The translations under genes were made by a program, and so were the position numbers. Below are positions 8,900 to 16,189 of a DNA stretch of 64,000 nucleotides, piece after piece. The stretch is from JBGPQJ01 sp963709295 (lineage in GTDB: Bacteria; Chloroflexota; Anaerolineae; Anaerolineales; Villigracilaceae). Position 1 is the stretch's first letter, and every line of letters starts with the position of its first letter. The notes under the pieces were generated by a model. That model was not told the DNA's origin and did not search any database. It saw only the letters and a program-made list of their open reading frames with translations. The DNA lies in the NCBI GenBank assembly GCA_963709295.1, contig CAVPVW010000005.1, forward strand, positions 124,001-188,000, given 5' to 3'.

Positions 8900-9470
8900 T
8901 TATCCTTTCTTTTGTTCATCTTGGACGATCCAAAATTCTTTGAGTTCTTCTCTGAACTTTTGCCATGTGGAATAGAATTCGTTTTTCTTAGGTTTGGCGT
9001 GAGGCTTTAAGGAAGTATTTTATTCTTGTGATTTCTTCATCAAGTTGACCTAATCGCTTCATTAGGTATTGAGTATTGTCCCAAGTCGACTTTGCTCTTT
9101 GAGTAGCGAATTTTGCGTATTGAAGTTGTTTGGTGGCATCGGCTAGAAGTTGCCTTGCTTCTTCGGCATTAGTGAATGATCGATTAAGTAATCTTGAGAT
9201 TGATTCGATATCATAAGGTCGGCTAATTGAAGAACGCCAACCTTTGGAGAGTAATTGTCTAATATAAACATTTCCTTTGTGTTCATGGTGAAGGTATCTA
9301 ATAGCCTGGACGACCTCCAAATCATTGACAGTCCATCGGCGTCCCTTCTTATGTTGTTTGGCGGTTTCGCTAAAGAACTCATGGAAGTCTTTTACATAAC
9401 GAAATAAGGTCATACGGTTGATCAAAGTGATTCCTAAAATTTGTCCTGTAGTGAATTTGATTTCATCCAT
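8900..9470 (-). CDS. MerR-like DNA-binding protein with C-terminal coiled coil (frameshifted end)
   Basis: The N-terminal 75 residues look like a MerR-type helix-turn-helix: FTTGQILGITLINRMTLFRY, then RRWTVNDLEVVQAIRYLHH. A helical coiled-coil region follows. I chose the ATG at 9470 because GGAGG lies 4-5 nt upstream; the longer frame starts before this site. The frame stops at 8988, but a neighbouring frame continues with KPKKNEFYSTWQKFREELKE to a stop at 8900, five bases before the integrase start. One extra A near 9018 explains the break. It is probably a regulator or excision accessory of the island; this function is inferred from position. Confidence 0.6.
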
Positions 9471-9681
9471 AAGACCTCCAGTTATAAACACAAAAAATTG
9501 AGTTGTAAATTATGCATACAAAGAAGTTTAGTTTTGAAGACAATATCCCCCTTTGCGATTCTGGAAAGGAATTCAGTGACCCAATAATGAAAGCTGCAAC
9601 CACAGGGTTAATCAAATTAGAAGAAAGTTGAATACCTGAAAGTTTCGAGATGATATCAAATTTGTGATTTGTGTGTTGCAT
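9463..9681 (-). CDS. Hypothetical protein (weakly supported)
   Basis: Reading from the ATG at 9681 gives 72 residues with a hydrophobic middle (NLINPVVAAFIIGSL) and an aromatic, Cys-containing end. There is no good ribosome site. The stop overlaps the start of the MerR-like gene (ATGGATGA), which is the only contextual support. It could be a chance frame in AT-rich DNA. Confidence 0.25.
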   Translation of the reverse strand: MQHTNHKFDIISKLSGIQLSSNLINPVVAAFIIGSLNSFPESQRGILSSKLNFFVCIIYNSIFCVYNWRSYG

Positions 9682-9709
9682 TTCGGTTATTTCCCACTGG
9701 GGGGTAGCC

Positions 9710-9904
9710 CTATTCTTTTTGATCTGAGTTGAAGGATATCCGCCCATCTTTCCTGATTAGCTTACCTGTAGCTAGGAGGGATTGAAAGATCATTACCAAG
9801 TCAGCCGCAGTAGCTTTGAGGGCAGCACGTTGTACATCTGACAGATCAGCGTATTGATCGCCAGACATTTCCTCAATGGTAAGCTTAGGGCTTTTTCTTG
9901 GCAT
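9710..9904 (-). CDS. Small hypothetical protein of phage-like block
   Basis: A 64-residue mainly helical, charged protein (KLTIEEMSGDQYADLSDVQR ...). It begins two bases after the stop of the replication-type gene and is probably co-translated with it. I recognise no family. Small acidic helical proteins in such positions are often regulators or structural accessories of mobile elements. Confidence 0.5.
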   Translation of the reverse strand: MPRKSPKLTIEEMSGDQYADLSDVQRAALKATAADLVMIFQSLLATGKLIRKDGRISFNSDQKE

Positions 9905-9906
9905 GG

Positions 9907-10800
9907 TTATCTTTGAGCGCGAAGTTCATCTACAATTTCTTGAGCATTTTTCTTCTTGGAATCTTTTTTTGGTTTGTTTTCCCATGGCCTCTCACCAGTT
10001 AAACCAACAAGGGCACGATCTATCCAGCCAGGATTAAGTAAACTGTAATTTCCCGATCCGTTCTTTCGAGGTTGGTTACACCACCATATGATGACTTGTT
10101 TTAAATATGCTATACAATCTTCAACATTATCGAAATGACTGATTATTCTTTCAAGGGTTATTATTGCTTTTTCATGACCAGAGGGGAAGGCATCCAGTTC
10201 AGTTACTTTTTTATATATTTCTAAAGTGCTAATAGAAGAAGCAGCAGAAGCAAGTTTTACCGTTTTAGTTTCTTTCTTTACTCCTTCTTCTTTTTCACTA
10301 TCGTCATTAACTTCACTGTCATCATTTCCGTTAACATCACTGTCATGACTAGGTAGGGGATAGGTAGGCTCTAGGTAGTCGCTAGGTAGAAACCCAGCCA
10401 CTTTAGAATCCCAATTCGGAGAAGTTTCGATTTTTCTTCCTGAACCATGAAATCTAAATAGATCGTGCCACCTCTCAGGTGGCGGGTATTGTGACTTCCC
10501 CATCCATGAAGCCGAGGATTGATATTTCCACCAGTTGATTATTTGAATTAGTGATTTATCTCCTGCTTTGTAGATGCAGATTCTTTTCGCTTGTGAGAAT
10601 TTTTCCAAAGACTTTTCTATTTGCCTCGCTGTTATTTTTTCATCTGGGAATATATCCAATCTAATGATCCTTGGATTATTTAGCAACCTTCCCTGATCAT
10701 CTGCCAAGGTCACGATAAGACCAACCCAAAGCAAGCGTTCCATATGGTTTAGACCGATGATGAAGTCATCACGCCATAACTCTGGAGCTATCTTCCGCAT
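9907..10800 (-). CDS. Phage-type replication initiation / replisome-organiser-like protein
   Basis: The first 100 residues (APELWRDDFIIGLNHMERLL ... LADDQGRLLNNPRIIRLDIF ... IQIINWWKYQ) resemble the winged-helix N-terminal domain of phage replisome organisers and DnaD-like initiators. An acidic low-complexity linker follows (about 150-185), then a helical C-terminal domain ending in a Lys-rich tail (KPKKDSKKKNAQEIVDEL). Length (297) fits that group. It sits in a compact minus-strand block with a small regulator and the integrase, which is typical of an integrated plasmid or phage satellite. A role in element replication is inferred from the fold resemblance, not from a diagnostic motif. Confidence 0.55.
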   Translation of the reverse strand: MRKIAPELWRDDFIIGLNHMERLLWVGLIVTLADDQGRLLNNPRIIRLDIFPDEKITARQIEKSLEKFSQAKRICIYKAGDKSLIQIINWWKYQSSASWMGKSQYPPPERWHDLFRFHGSGRKIETSPNWDSKVAGFLPSDYLEPTYPLPSHDSDVNGNDDSEVNDDSEKEEGVKKETKTVKLASAASSISTLEIYKKVTELDAFPSGHEKAIITLERIISHFDNVEDCIAYLKQVIIWWCNQPRKNGSGNYSLLNPGWIDRALVGLTGERPWENKPKKDSKKKNAQEIVDELRAQR

Positions 10801-10808
10801 AAGTGCTC

Positions 10809-10973
10809 CTAAGACATTACGCCCATTGGTGGCGTAGGAGGTTCGAGGGGAAGATCCTGGGTAGCAGATCGGTCAATTAGCGTAAGGAAAAATTTATGAA
10901 ATAGGAATAGCGGTCCATCAATAATGAGCCGCTGTTTTCCACTAGTTATTGAAATAAAAATTTCAGGGACCAT
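10809..10973 (-). CDS. Small hypothetical protein upstream of the replication gene
   Basis: I chose the ATG at 10973 because GGAGG lies 6 nt before it; the longer frame begins inside an inverted repeat. The product is 54 residues, beginning MVPEIFISITSGKQRLIIDG and ending in a Pro-rich tail. There is no recognisable family. It immediately follows a 13-bp perfect inverted repeat and precedes the replication-like gene, so it is probably the first gene of that operon. Confidence 0.5.
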   Translation of the reverse strand: MVPEIFISITSGKQRLIIDGPLFLFHKFFLTLIDRSATQDLPLEPPTPPMGVMS

Positions 10974-10990
10974 GTTTCCTCCAATCAAAA

Positions 10991-11024
10991 ACGGTTGTAA
11001 ACTGTGGAGATAGTTTACAACCGT
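10991..11024. promoter_or_regulatory. Perfect 13-bp inverted repeat, candidate operator
   Basis: ACGGTTGTAAACT, an 8-nt spacer, then AGTTTACAACCGT. The repeat ends about 8 bp upstream of the ribosome site of the gene starting at 10973, where a repressor of the replication block would act. No T-run follows on either strand, so a terminator is less likely. Confidence 0.6.
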
Positions 11025-11060
11025 CAAGGATGTGTAGGAAGGAAGTCGGAATATTTAGGG

Positions 11061-11751
11061 TTATTCCGGTTTATTCCGGTTTAATATTTCCATGTCTTTT
11101 TTATAGTCAACAAGAAAACCTTGGTCACCCGCGTAGAAAAGGTCTTTTAGCGTTTCAACTTTGACGGGTTCTCCATATCGTTTCCCGACAAGTTCACTGA
11201 TCCGTTTCCATTTTTCGGCACGTTTAATTTCGGCAAATTCACCTTCGCCTATGTAAATCTCTTGTATTTCATTGTCATAGTAAATATTATGCCAATTTCT
11301 CCAACGTTCATATTGCGAGGGTACAGTGATCTTTTTAAGGGAAATTTCGAAAAATTGCTTATTCTTTTTTTCTTTTGGAAGTGGTAGCCCTTCAAATTTA
11401 TCAGACTTCCATAAAACCTCGTCGCCGTCAGTAATTTGAATCCATGTTTCACCGGGATGCGGTGGATTCTGTAAAGCTGTCTTTACTCCGGTAATCACTC
11501 CTCCGAGATATCCCCTGAAGTAAAGAATAGTGAATAAAACCGTTAAAGATAAATGTGAAAAAAAGTTGTAGAACAATTCGAATAATTGGTGAGATGGGGA
11601 TGTATGAGATTGCGATAATCAGAATAGGAAGAGGAATGATAAGCAAAATAAATTTATAGATAATCCTCCATAAATTATCATTATTTATTTGTCGCTGCTT
11701 ATCAATCCCTTCAAGTAGCTTTTTTGTAAAATTTATTGCTTTCTCATCCAT
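11061..11751 (-). CDS. Two-helix membrane protein with soluble domain (frameshifted)
   Basis: The first frame (from 11751) gives MDEKAINFTKKLLEGIDKQR followed by two membrane helices (FILLIIPLPILIIAISY; IVLQLFFTFIFNGFI). The second frame (to 11061) provides a soluble domain with TWIQITDGDEVLWKSDKFEG and a charged C-terminus. The frames overlap for 128 bp, and neither end makes sense alone; a single-base shift near 11510 joins them to about 229 residues. No family is recognised. A membrane-anchored sensor or entry-exclusion role is possible, but unsupported. Confidence 0.5.
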
Positions 11752-11782
11752 ATTTCCCCTAACTTACCCTGATTATTTCCTG

Positions 11783-11890
11783 TCAGATTTCCATGAATTC
11801 TCTTACAGCACTTTCAGTAAGTATTCCACTGAATGCCAGTATTCTTTGGATGCCATCCGGTCCAAGGCTTATTGCAGGATTTCTAAGCAT
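11783..11890 (-). CDS. Short ORF overlapping the end of the Mrr-like gene
   Basis: A 35-codon frame starts at an ATG overlapping the stop of the restriction gene and encodes a peptide of normal composition (LGPDGIQRILAFSGILTESA). It may be a small translationally coupled protein, or the C-terminal relic of a longer gene. No homologue is known to me. Confidence 0.3.
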   Translation of the reverse strand: MLRNPAISLGPDGIQRILAFSGILTESAVREFMEI

Positions 11891-12893
11891 CCCTTAGATT
11901 ACTAATATATTCCCACTCTTCGTTTTCCGGGTTTTCGTACTTCCAAAACTTCCAGCCATTGACTTCCTTCCAATCGGTTGCAATGGCTTTTGCAGCACCA
12001 GAGGGAGTGGCGTATTCTAATCCGTTCCAGCGGACATTGCCTTTTAAATCGAGCAATTCGCCTGAATATGTCTGTCCTCTATGGTGAGCTTCAATTATCA
12101 GCGGAAATTTGACCATTAATTTTCTTGCTTTCTTAATTTCAGCAACTTCTGGTTCATCCAAAGAGATGCCAAGCACCTCAGTCCAGTACTCAGCATCGAT
12201 AGAGTGGATGATACGTTCTTCTTGCTTCACGCCTACCTTATACTGAAAGAGCAAATCAATAAGCCGATTGCCATTAATAAGCGTGATTGGTATTTTTCCC
12301 ACTGACTGTGCTTCAGCTTTGGCTTCAGGGGTAAAGTCGCTAGGTGTGACAATGATTCCTTGTTCTCCATCGACCATTCTTAAAGAACCGCGCAAGTTGC
12401 GGACAGGGACAGAACCGATATTATTTGTCCAGCGTTTTGCTTGGATAACGACTTTCATGGCGGTAAGTTGATTTGTTTTCAGAATTCCCCGAACATCAAT
12501 GCCTTTGTCGTTCACGTACTGGGTGGTTTCGGTTTCTTCAAATCCCATTTCTTCGAGCAAGGACCGAATTAGCTCCTCAAATTTCTGCGGTGGCATACCC
12601 AATAAATGCTTGCGCAAATCCTGGCGGACTTTCTTGTGTATGGCTTCAATCTGCTGTTCAATCCCCGTAGGTGCATTGGCTTTTAGTGCAAATGTGCCTT
12701 TTTGATCGCCACGCCGAAAACGAGAATTGGGATTCAGGGTATCGGTATAAAGCAAAGCCCCCATCGTGGCGTGAGGCGTATGACCAGTAGTATCGAGCAA
12801 GCCAGCTTTGATTGCCTGATCTGTGATTGCGTTGTAGTGCAGGGGTTTACTTGATGATCTTAGAATTTCGTAAGCGGCATCTTTGAATTGCAT
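11883..12893 (-). CDS. HARE-HTH / Mrr-catalytic / RAMA domain restriction endonuclease
   Basis: Three domains are readable. Residues about 1-75 (FKDAAYEILRSSSKPLHYNA ... HATMGALLYTD) match the HARE-HTH (HB1/ASXL-type) winged helix. Residues about 100-215 are an Mrr-like PD-(D/E)xK nuclease, with FEELIRSLLEEMGF, Asp in GIDVRG and QAK in VVIQAKRW. The last roughly 70 residues (GQTYSGELLDLKGNVRWNGL ... GWKFWKY) match the RAMA domain that accompanies modification-dependent and DNA-modification proteins. This combination points to a type IV-like enzyme that recognises modified DNA. It sits next to the type I RM genes in the island and is preceded by a relic of an hsdS 3' end. Confidence 0.8.
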   Translation of the reverse strand: MQFKDAAYEILRSSSKPLHYNAITDQAIKAGLLDTTGHTPHATMGALLYTDTLNPNSRFRRGDQKGTFALKANAPTGIEQQIEAIHKKVRQDLRKHLLGMPPQKFEELIRSLLEEMGFEETETTQYVNDKGIDVRGILKTNQLTAMKVVIQAKRWTNNIGSVPVRNLRGSLRMVDGEQGIIVTPSDFTPEAKAEAQSVGKIPITLINGNRLIDLLFQYKVGVKQEERIIHSIDAEYWTEVLGISLDEPEVAEIKKARKLMVKFPLIIEAHHRGQTYSGELLDLKGNVRWNGLEYATPSGAAKAIATDWKEVNGWKFWKYENPENEEWEYISNLRDA

Positions 12894-12909
12894 GATCTAT
12901 TTTCTCCTT

Positions 12910-13032
12910 CACCCTTCCCACTTTCACTCAATCAACATTTTGGTCTTCTCCTAGTACATTCCAATCAACTCCCGATTGCTTTTGATAATCTTGCGCACAA
13001 ACTCAATGCGGGCGGCGATTTTGTTCTGGAAT
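12910..13032 (-). pseudogene. hsdS 3'-end relic A
   Basis: In translation the stretch reads NKIAARIEFVRKII ... SNRELIGMY followed by stop codons and KWEG. This is a decayed copy of the HsdS C-terminal coiled coil (compare relic B at 14077-14206, with which it aligns along its full length). It lies between the HEPN gene and the Mrr-like gene. Confidence 0.7.
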
Positions 13033-13048
13033 ATTGGAGATAATGAAT

Positions 13049-14080
13049 TCAGTTAAGTTCCTTACAGGCGACAGCCAGAACATTCTTTAGATAGATATCT
13101 GGAAATGGAATGATAATCTCAGTTGAAGGTTCTCCCCATCGTTGAGTCTCGCACCACTCACGAATTTCATCGGTATTGGTCCATGTTTTTGAGTTTGCCG
13201 AAATGACCAAACTCAAAAGAAGCGTAATTCTATCAACAGTTTCTAGCAGAGTTGAGGTAAGTTTATTTGCTTTCTTTGGGCTTCCGTGAACTACTCCACT
13301 CCGTACATCATAGAACCTTTTTAGACTTCTGCTGATAAGTTTACGTCTAGTAGGATTGGATGAAAGTATGAATGCTGCCCGTTCAGAAAGTGACTGTGCA
13401 ATCGACTCGAACTCATTAAATATCATAAGCGATTCTAGCGCGATTGATGTTTTTACAACGGATGCTTGAATGCGCGGTTCAGTCCGAGAGTCAAATAACC
13501 ATTGCAGAGATAAATCGACTCGGCTTGCTAAATCAGAATTTGATTGAACATAATTTGTCAGACGATTAAAGCCGCATTGCGCAAATCTCTTGACAAATGT
13601 TTTATCAATTAACAATCCTTGAGTCGTTGGCGTGGCTTTTGATGTTGAGCTGATATATTGAAAATCAGGGCTATAGCTGAAATTCAATTCGGATTTTGGT
13701 TTTGTACTAATCCCTAATTTTCGTAATAGGTCTTTTTTCTTCACGACTAAAGTTGATGAAAGCACTGCAATTCTTTCAATCTGAGTGGCGATTTCTTCTG
13801 TTTTTTCCCTAATTGATTTTGGATCACCTGGACGGCAAATTTCAATCACTGTTTGGCTAGCAAGGTCTTTTGCGCGCTGATAATAGAAGTTATTTTCCCA
13901 AGAGTGTCTCGCAAATACGTTTCGTTTCCGAACTTGCTCAGCTAATCTTTCTGCTTCGTCAGAGCTGAAAAAACGAATTTTGCTAGAATCTAGGAACTCA
14001 AGGGTTGTTTGCGCCGAGAACATCCAAGTATTACGAATATATTGGGATTCGATCTTTGGAAGTTCAAATAACGTTTTCAT
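13049..14080 (-). CDS. ApeA-like HEPN-domain protein
   Basis: About 343 residues. The C-terminal third (ALESLMIFNEFESIAQSLSE ... RSLKRFYDVRSGVVHGSPKK) matches the Apea-type HEPN domain, and RSGVVH gives the Rx4H catalytic motif of HEPN ribonucleases. The N-terminal two thirds have no clear family and may sense a phage component. I prefer the ATG at 14080, which overlaps the stop of an hsdS 3' relic (ATGA coupling); a GTG at 14089 is an alternative. Position inside a defence island next to type I RM genes supports an abortive-infection RNase role. That role is inference. Confidence 0.7.
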   Translation of the reverse strand: MKTLFELPKIESQYIRNTWMFSAQTTLEFLDSSKIRFFSSDEAERLAEQVRKRNVFARHSWENNFYYQRAKDLASQTVIEICRPGDPKSIREKTEEIATQIERIAVLSSTLVVKKKDLLRKLGISTKPKSELNFSYSPDFQYISSTSKATPTTQGLLIDKTFVKRFAQCGFNRLTNYVQSNSDLASRVDLSLQWLFDSRTEPRIQASVVKTSIALESLMIFNEFESIAQSLSERAAFILSSNPTRRKLISRSLKRFYDVRSGVVHGSPKKANKLTSTLLETVDRITLLLSLVISANSKTWTNTDEIREWCETQRWGEPSTEIIIPFPDIYLKNVLAVACKELN

Positions 14081-14206
14081 CCTTCCCACACTCGCTCTAT
14101 CACCTTCTTGACCTTCTCCTCATACAAGCGGACCAACTCCCGATTGCCGTGGACAATAGCGCGCTCGGTCTCGATGCGGGCGACGATTTCGTGCTGGATT
14201 TCCAGA
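14077..14206 (-). pseudogene. hsdS 3'-end relic B
   Basis: The frame reads LEIQHEIVARIETERAIVHG and NRELVRLYEEKVKKVIERVW, the standard HsdS C-terminal helix, ending at a TGA that overlaps the HEPN start. It has no N-terminal part and lies just after the stop of the present HsdMS gene. It is a leftover C-terminus from an exchanged specificity gene. Confidence 0.8.
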
Positions 14207-14219
14207 GAAAATAAAACTG

Positions 14220-16173
14220 CTATTTCCATATTGGATTAACACTATCTTGAATATTTTGTTCCAACTCGGCGATCTCTTGTTGTTTTTGATTAATAAGATG
14301 CAGATAAGAATTAACTTTATCTACAATTTTACGTTGTACATTCATTGGCGGGAGAGGAATTTGAACCTGTTCAAGATTTTTTCTGCTAATGCGTTGGCGA
14401 CTAGCACCAGTTAGATATTGTGCAAGGTTTTCATAATAGTTATCAGTAGTGGTTAGATAAACAAAATATTCTGGAATGATCTTGCTAATATTAAACCTAA
14501 CTATTGTGCAGTCAACGGAAGTAATCATTCTTTTCCCAAGGTTTGGCACAAAACAAGCTCGCCCTACAGGGTCTGGTAGTCTAGAAATTAAAACATCTCC
14601 TGGGAAAATCTCAGTACAATTAAGTCTAGAAACTTCTCTTCACTAATAAATCTAGATCGTTCCGTTTTATCTATATATTCTCCAAAACCCACATTGCCTG
14701 TTTGAACCAATCGTATTCCAGAATCTGATTGATCTTTACTTTCAATCCAATTACCGTCAATAAATAATTCACAAACATCTATAATGGGAACTCTTGGGTA
14801 TTTTTGTTTTCCATTATTTGTAATCTTTCGGTAACGTTCTGCACTTAGGTTGTAGTCATTCTCTGCAAGACTAGAGATTGGAACCAGCAAAGCGGAATCG
14901 GCTTCGGGGGCGAAAGAAGCAGTCTTTCCATCTAGTATAGAGACCCTAAAGGTTTCTAAGACCTTTAGAGTCTGTGGAAGATCATTTTTATCAATCGGGC
15001 GGCGTTGCGCGCCTAAATCCAATCCATCGTTTTCGACTTTGACGAACAGAATTTTGTCGGTCTTTTTAGCGAGGCCTTATCCAAAAACAGTATGGAAGTC
15101 TTGACGCCTGCATACGGATTGAACGCGCCCGCAGGCAGAGAGACCACCGCCCACAGGAAATTGTTCTCAATCAGATATTTGCGTAATTGCTTGTACGCCC
15201 CAGCCGATTGAAAGATAATGCCCTCGGGTACAATGATGGCGGCGCGTCCGTTTGGCGTGAGATGCTCCGCCATGTAATCCACGAACAGCACTTCACTGCG
15301 GTTCGACTGCACCGAAAACTTTTTGTGCGGCATGATGCCGCCCTTTGGCGACATGAACGGCGGGTTGGCAAGGATCACATCGGCGTACTCGTTCCAGCGT
15401 TCTTCGCTGGCGAGCGTATCGTATTCGAAAATATTCGGCGTGGTGAAGCCATGCAGGTACAGGTTGACCAGCGAAAGCCGCACCATATCGGGCGAGATGT
15501 CGTAGCCGCGAATGTTATCCGCTAGTTTCTTGCGTTCGGCGGGTTTCAGCGCGCCGCCAGGTTTCCCATCCTTTGCATTGCTTGCCATTACATGCTTATA
15601 AGCTGAGATCAAAAATCCCGCTGTGCCACAGGCAGGGTCGAGGATGGAATCGTCTTTCTTCGGATCAACCACTTTGACCATGAAGTCAATAATGTGACGC
15701 GGCGTGCGGAACTGTCCCGCGTCTCCCTGCGACCCGAGAACGGACAGCAAATATTCGAAAGCATCTCCCAACTTTTCAGAGTGGTCGTAATTGAAGTCGT
15801 TGATCACTTTAAGAAACATTTTCAGCGTTTCGGGGTCACGGTAGGGCAAATACGCATTTTTGAAAATATCGCGGAACAACTGCGGCACGCCCTGGTTGCG
15901 CGTCATTTTGTCAATCGATTCGCCGTACAGGTTGAGCATATCGTAACCGCTCAAAGCGGGACTTAATAACTTTGCCCAACTGAATTTTTCATATTCACCC
16001 ACAAAGAAACTGCGCTTCCCACCCAATTCTTCGGCTTCCGCATCCATATCATCCATGAATTTATAGATCAACGCAATGGTAATCTGCTCCACCTGACTCT
16101 TCGGGTCGGGCACTTTCCCCACGAGAATATCGCGGGCTGAGTCAATGCGGCGTTTTGTTTCGGAATCTAACAT
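14220..16173 (-). CDS. hsdM: Type I RM modification-specificity fusion HsdM-HsdS (two frameshifts)
   Basis: The N-terminal part (16173 to about 15040) is an N6-adenine methyltransferase: DPACGTAGFLI is the SAM motif and NPPF the catalytic motif, preceded by the helical HsdM N-domain. The frame breaks near 15040 and resumes as DLGAQRRPIDKNDLPQTL, the normal HsdM continuation. It runs without a stop into a target-recognition domain (YPRVPIIDVCELFIDGNWIE). A second single-base gap near 14615 interrupts the TRD. The rest gives RQRISRKNLEQVQIPLPPMN and a C-terminal coiled coil ending at 14220. So this is an M-S fusion with only one TRD and one coiled coil, implying that two copies pair to read a bipartite site. 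Confidence 0.82.
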
Positions 16174-16189
16174 TTATTTTCCTTTGAGG

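Noticed and set aside
8895..8987. Apparent gap before the integrase
   Set aside because: It is the frameshifted C-terminal coding end of the MerR-like gene, not an intergenic region.
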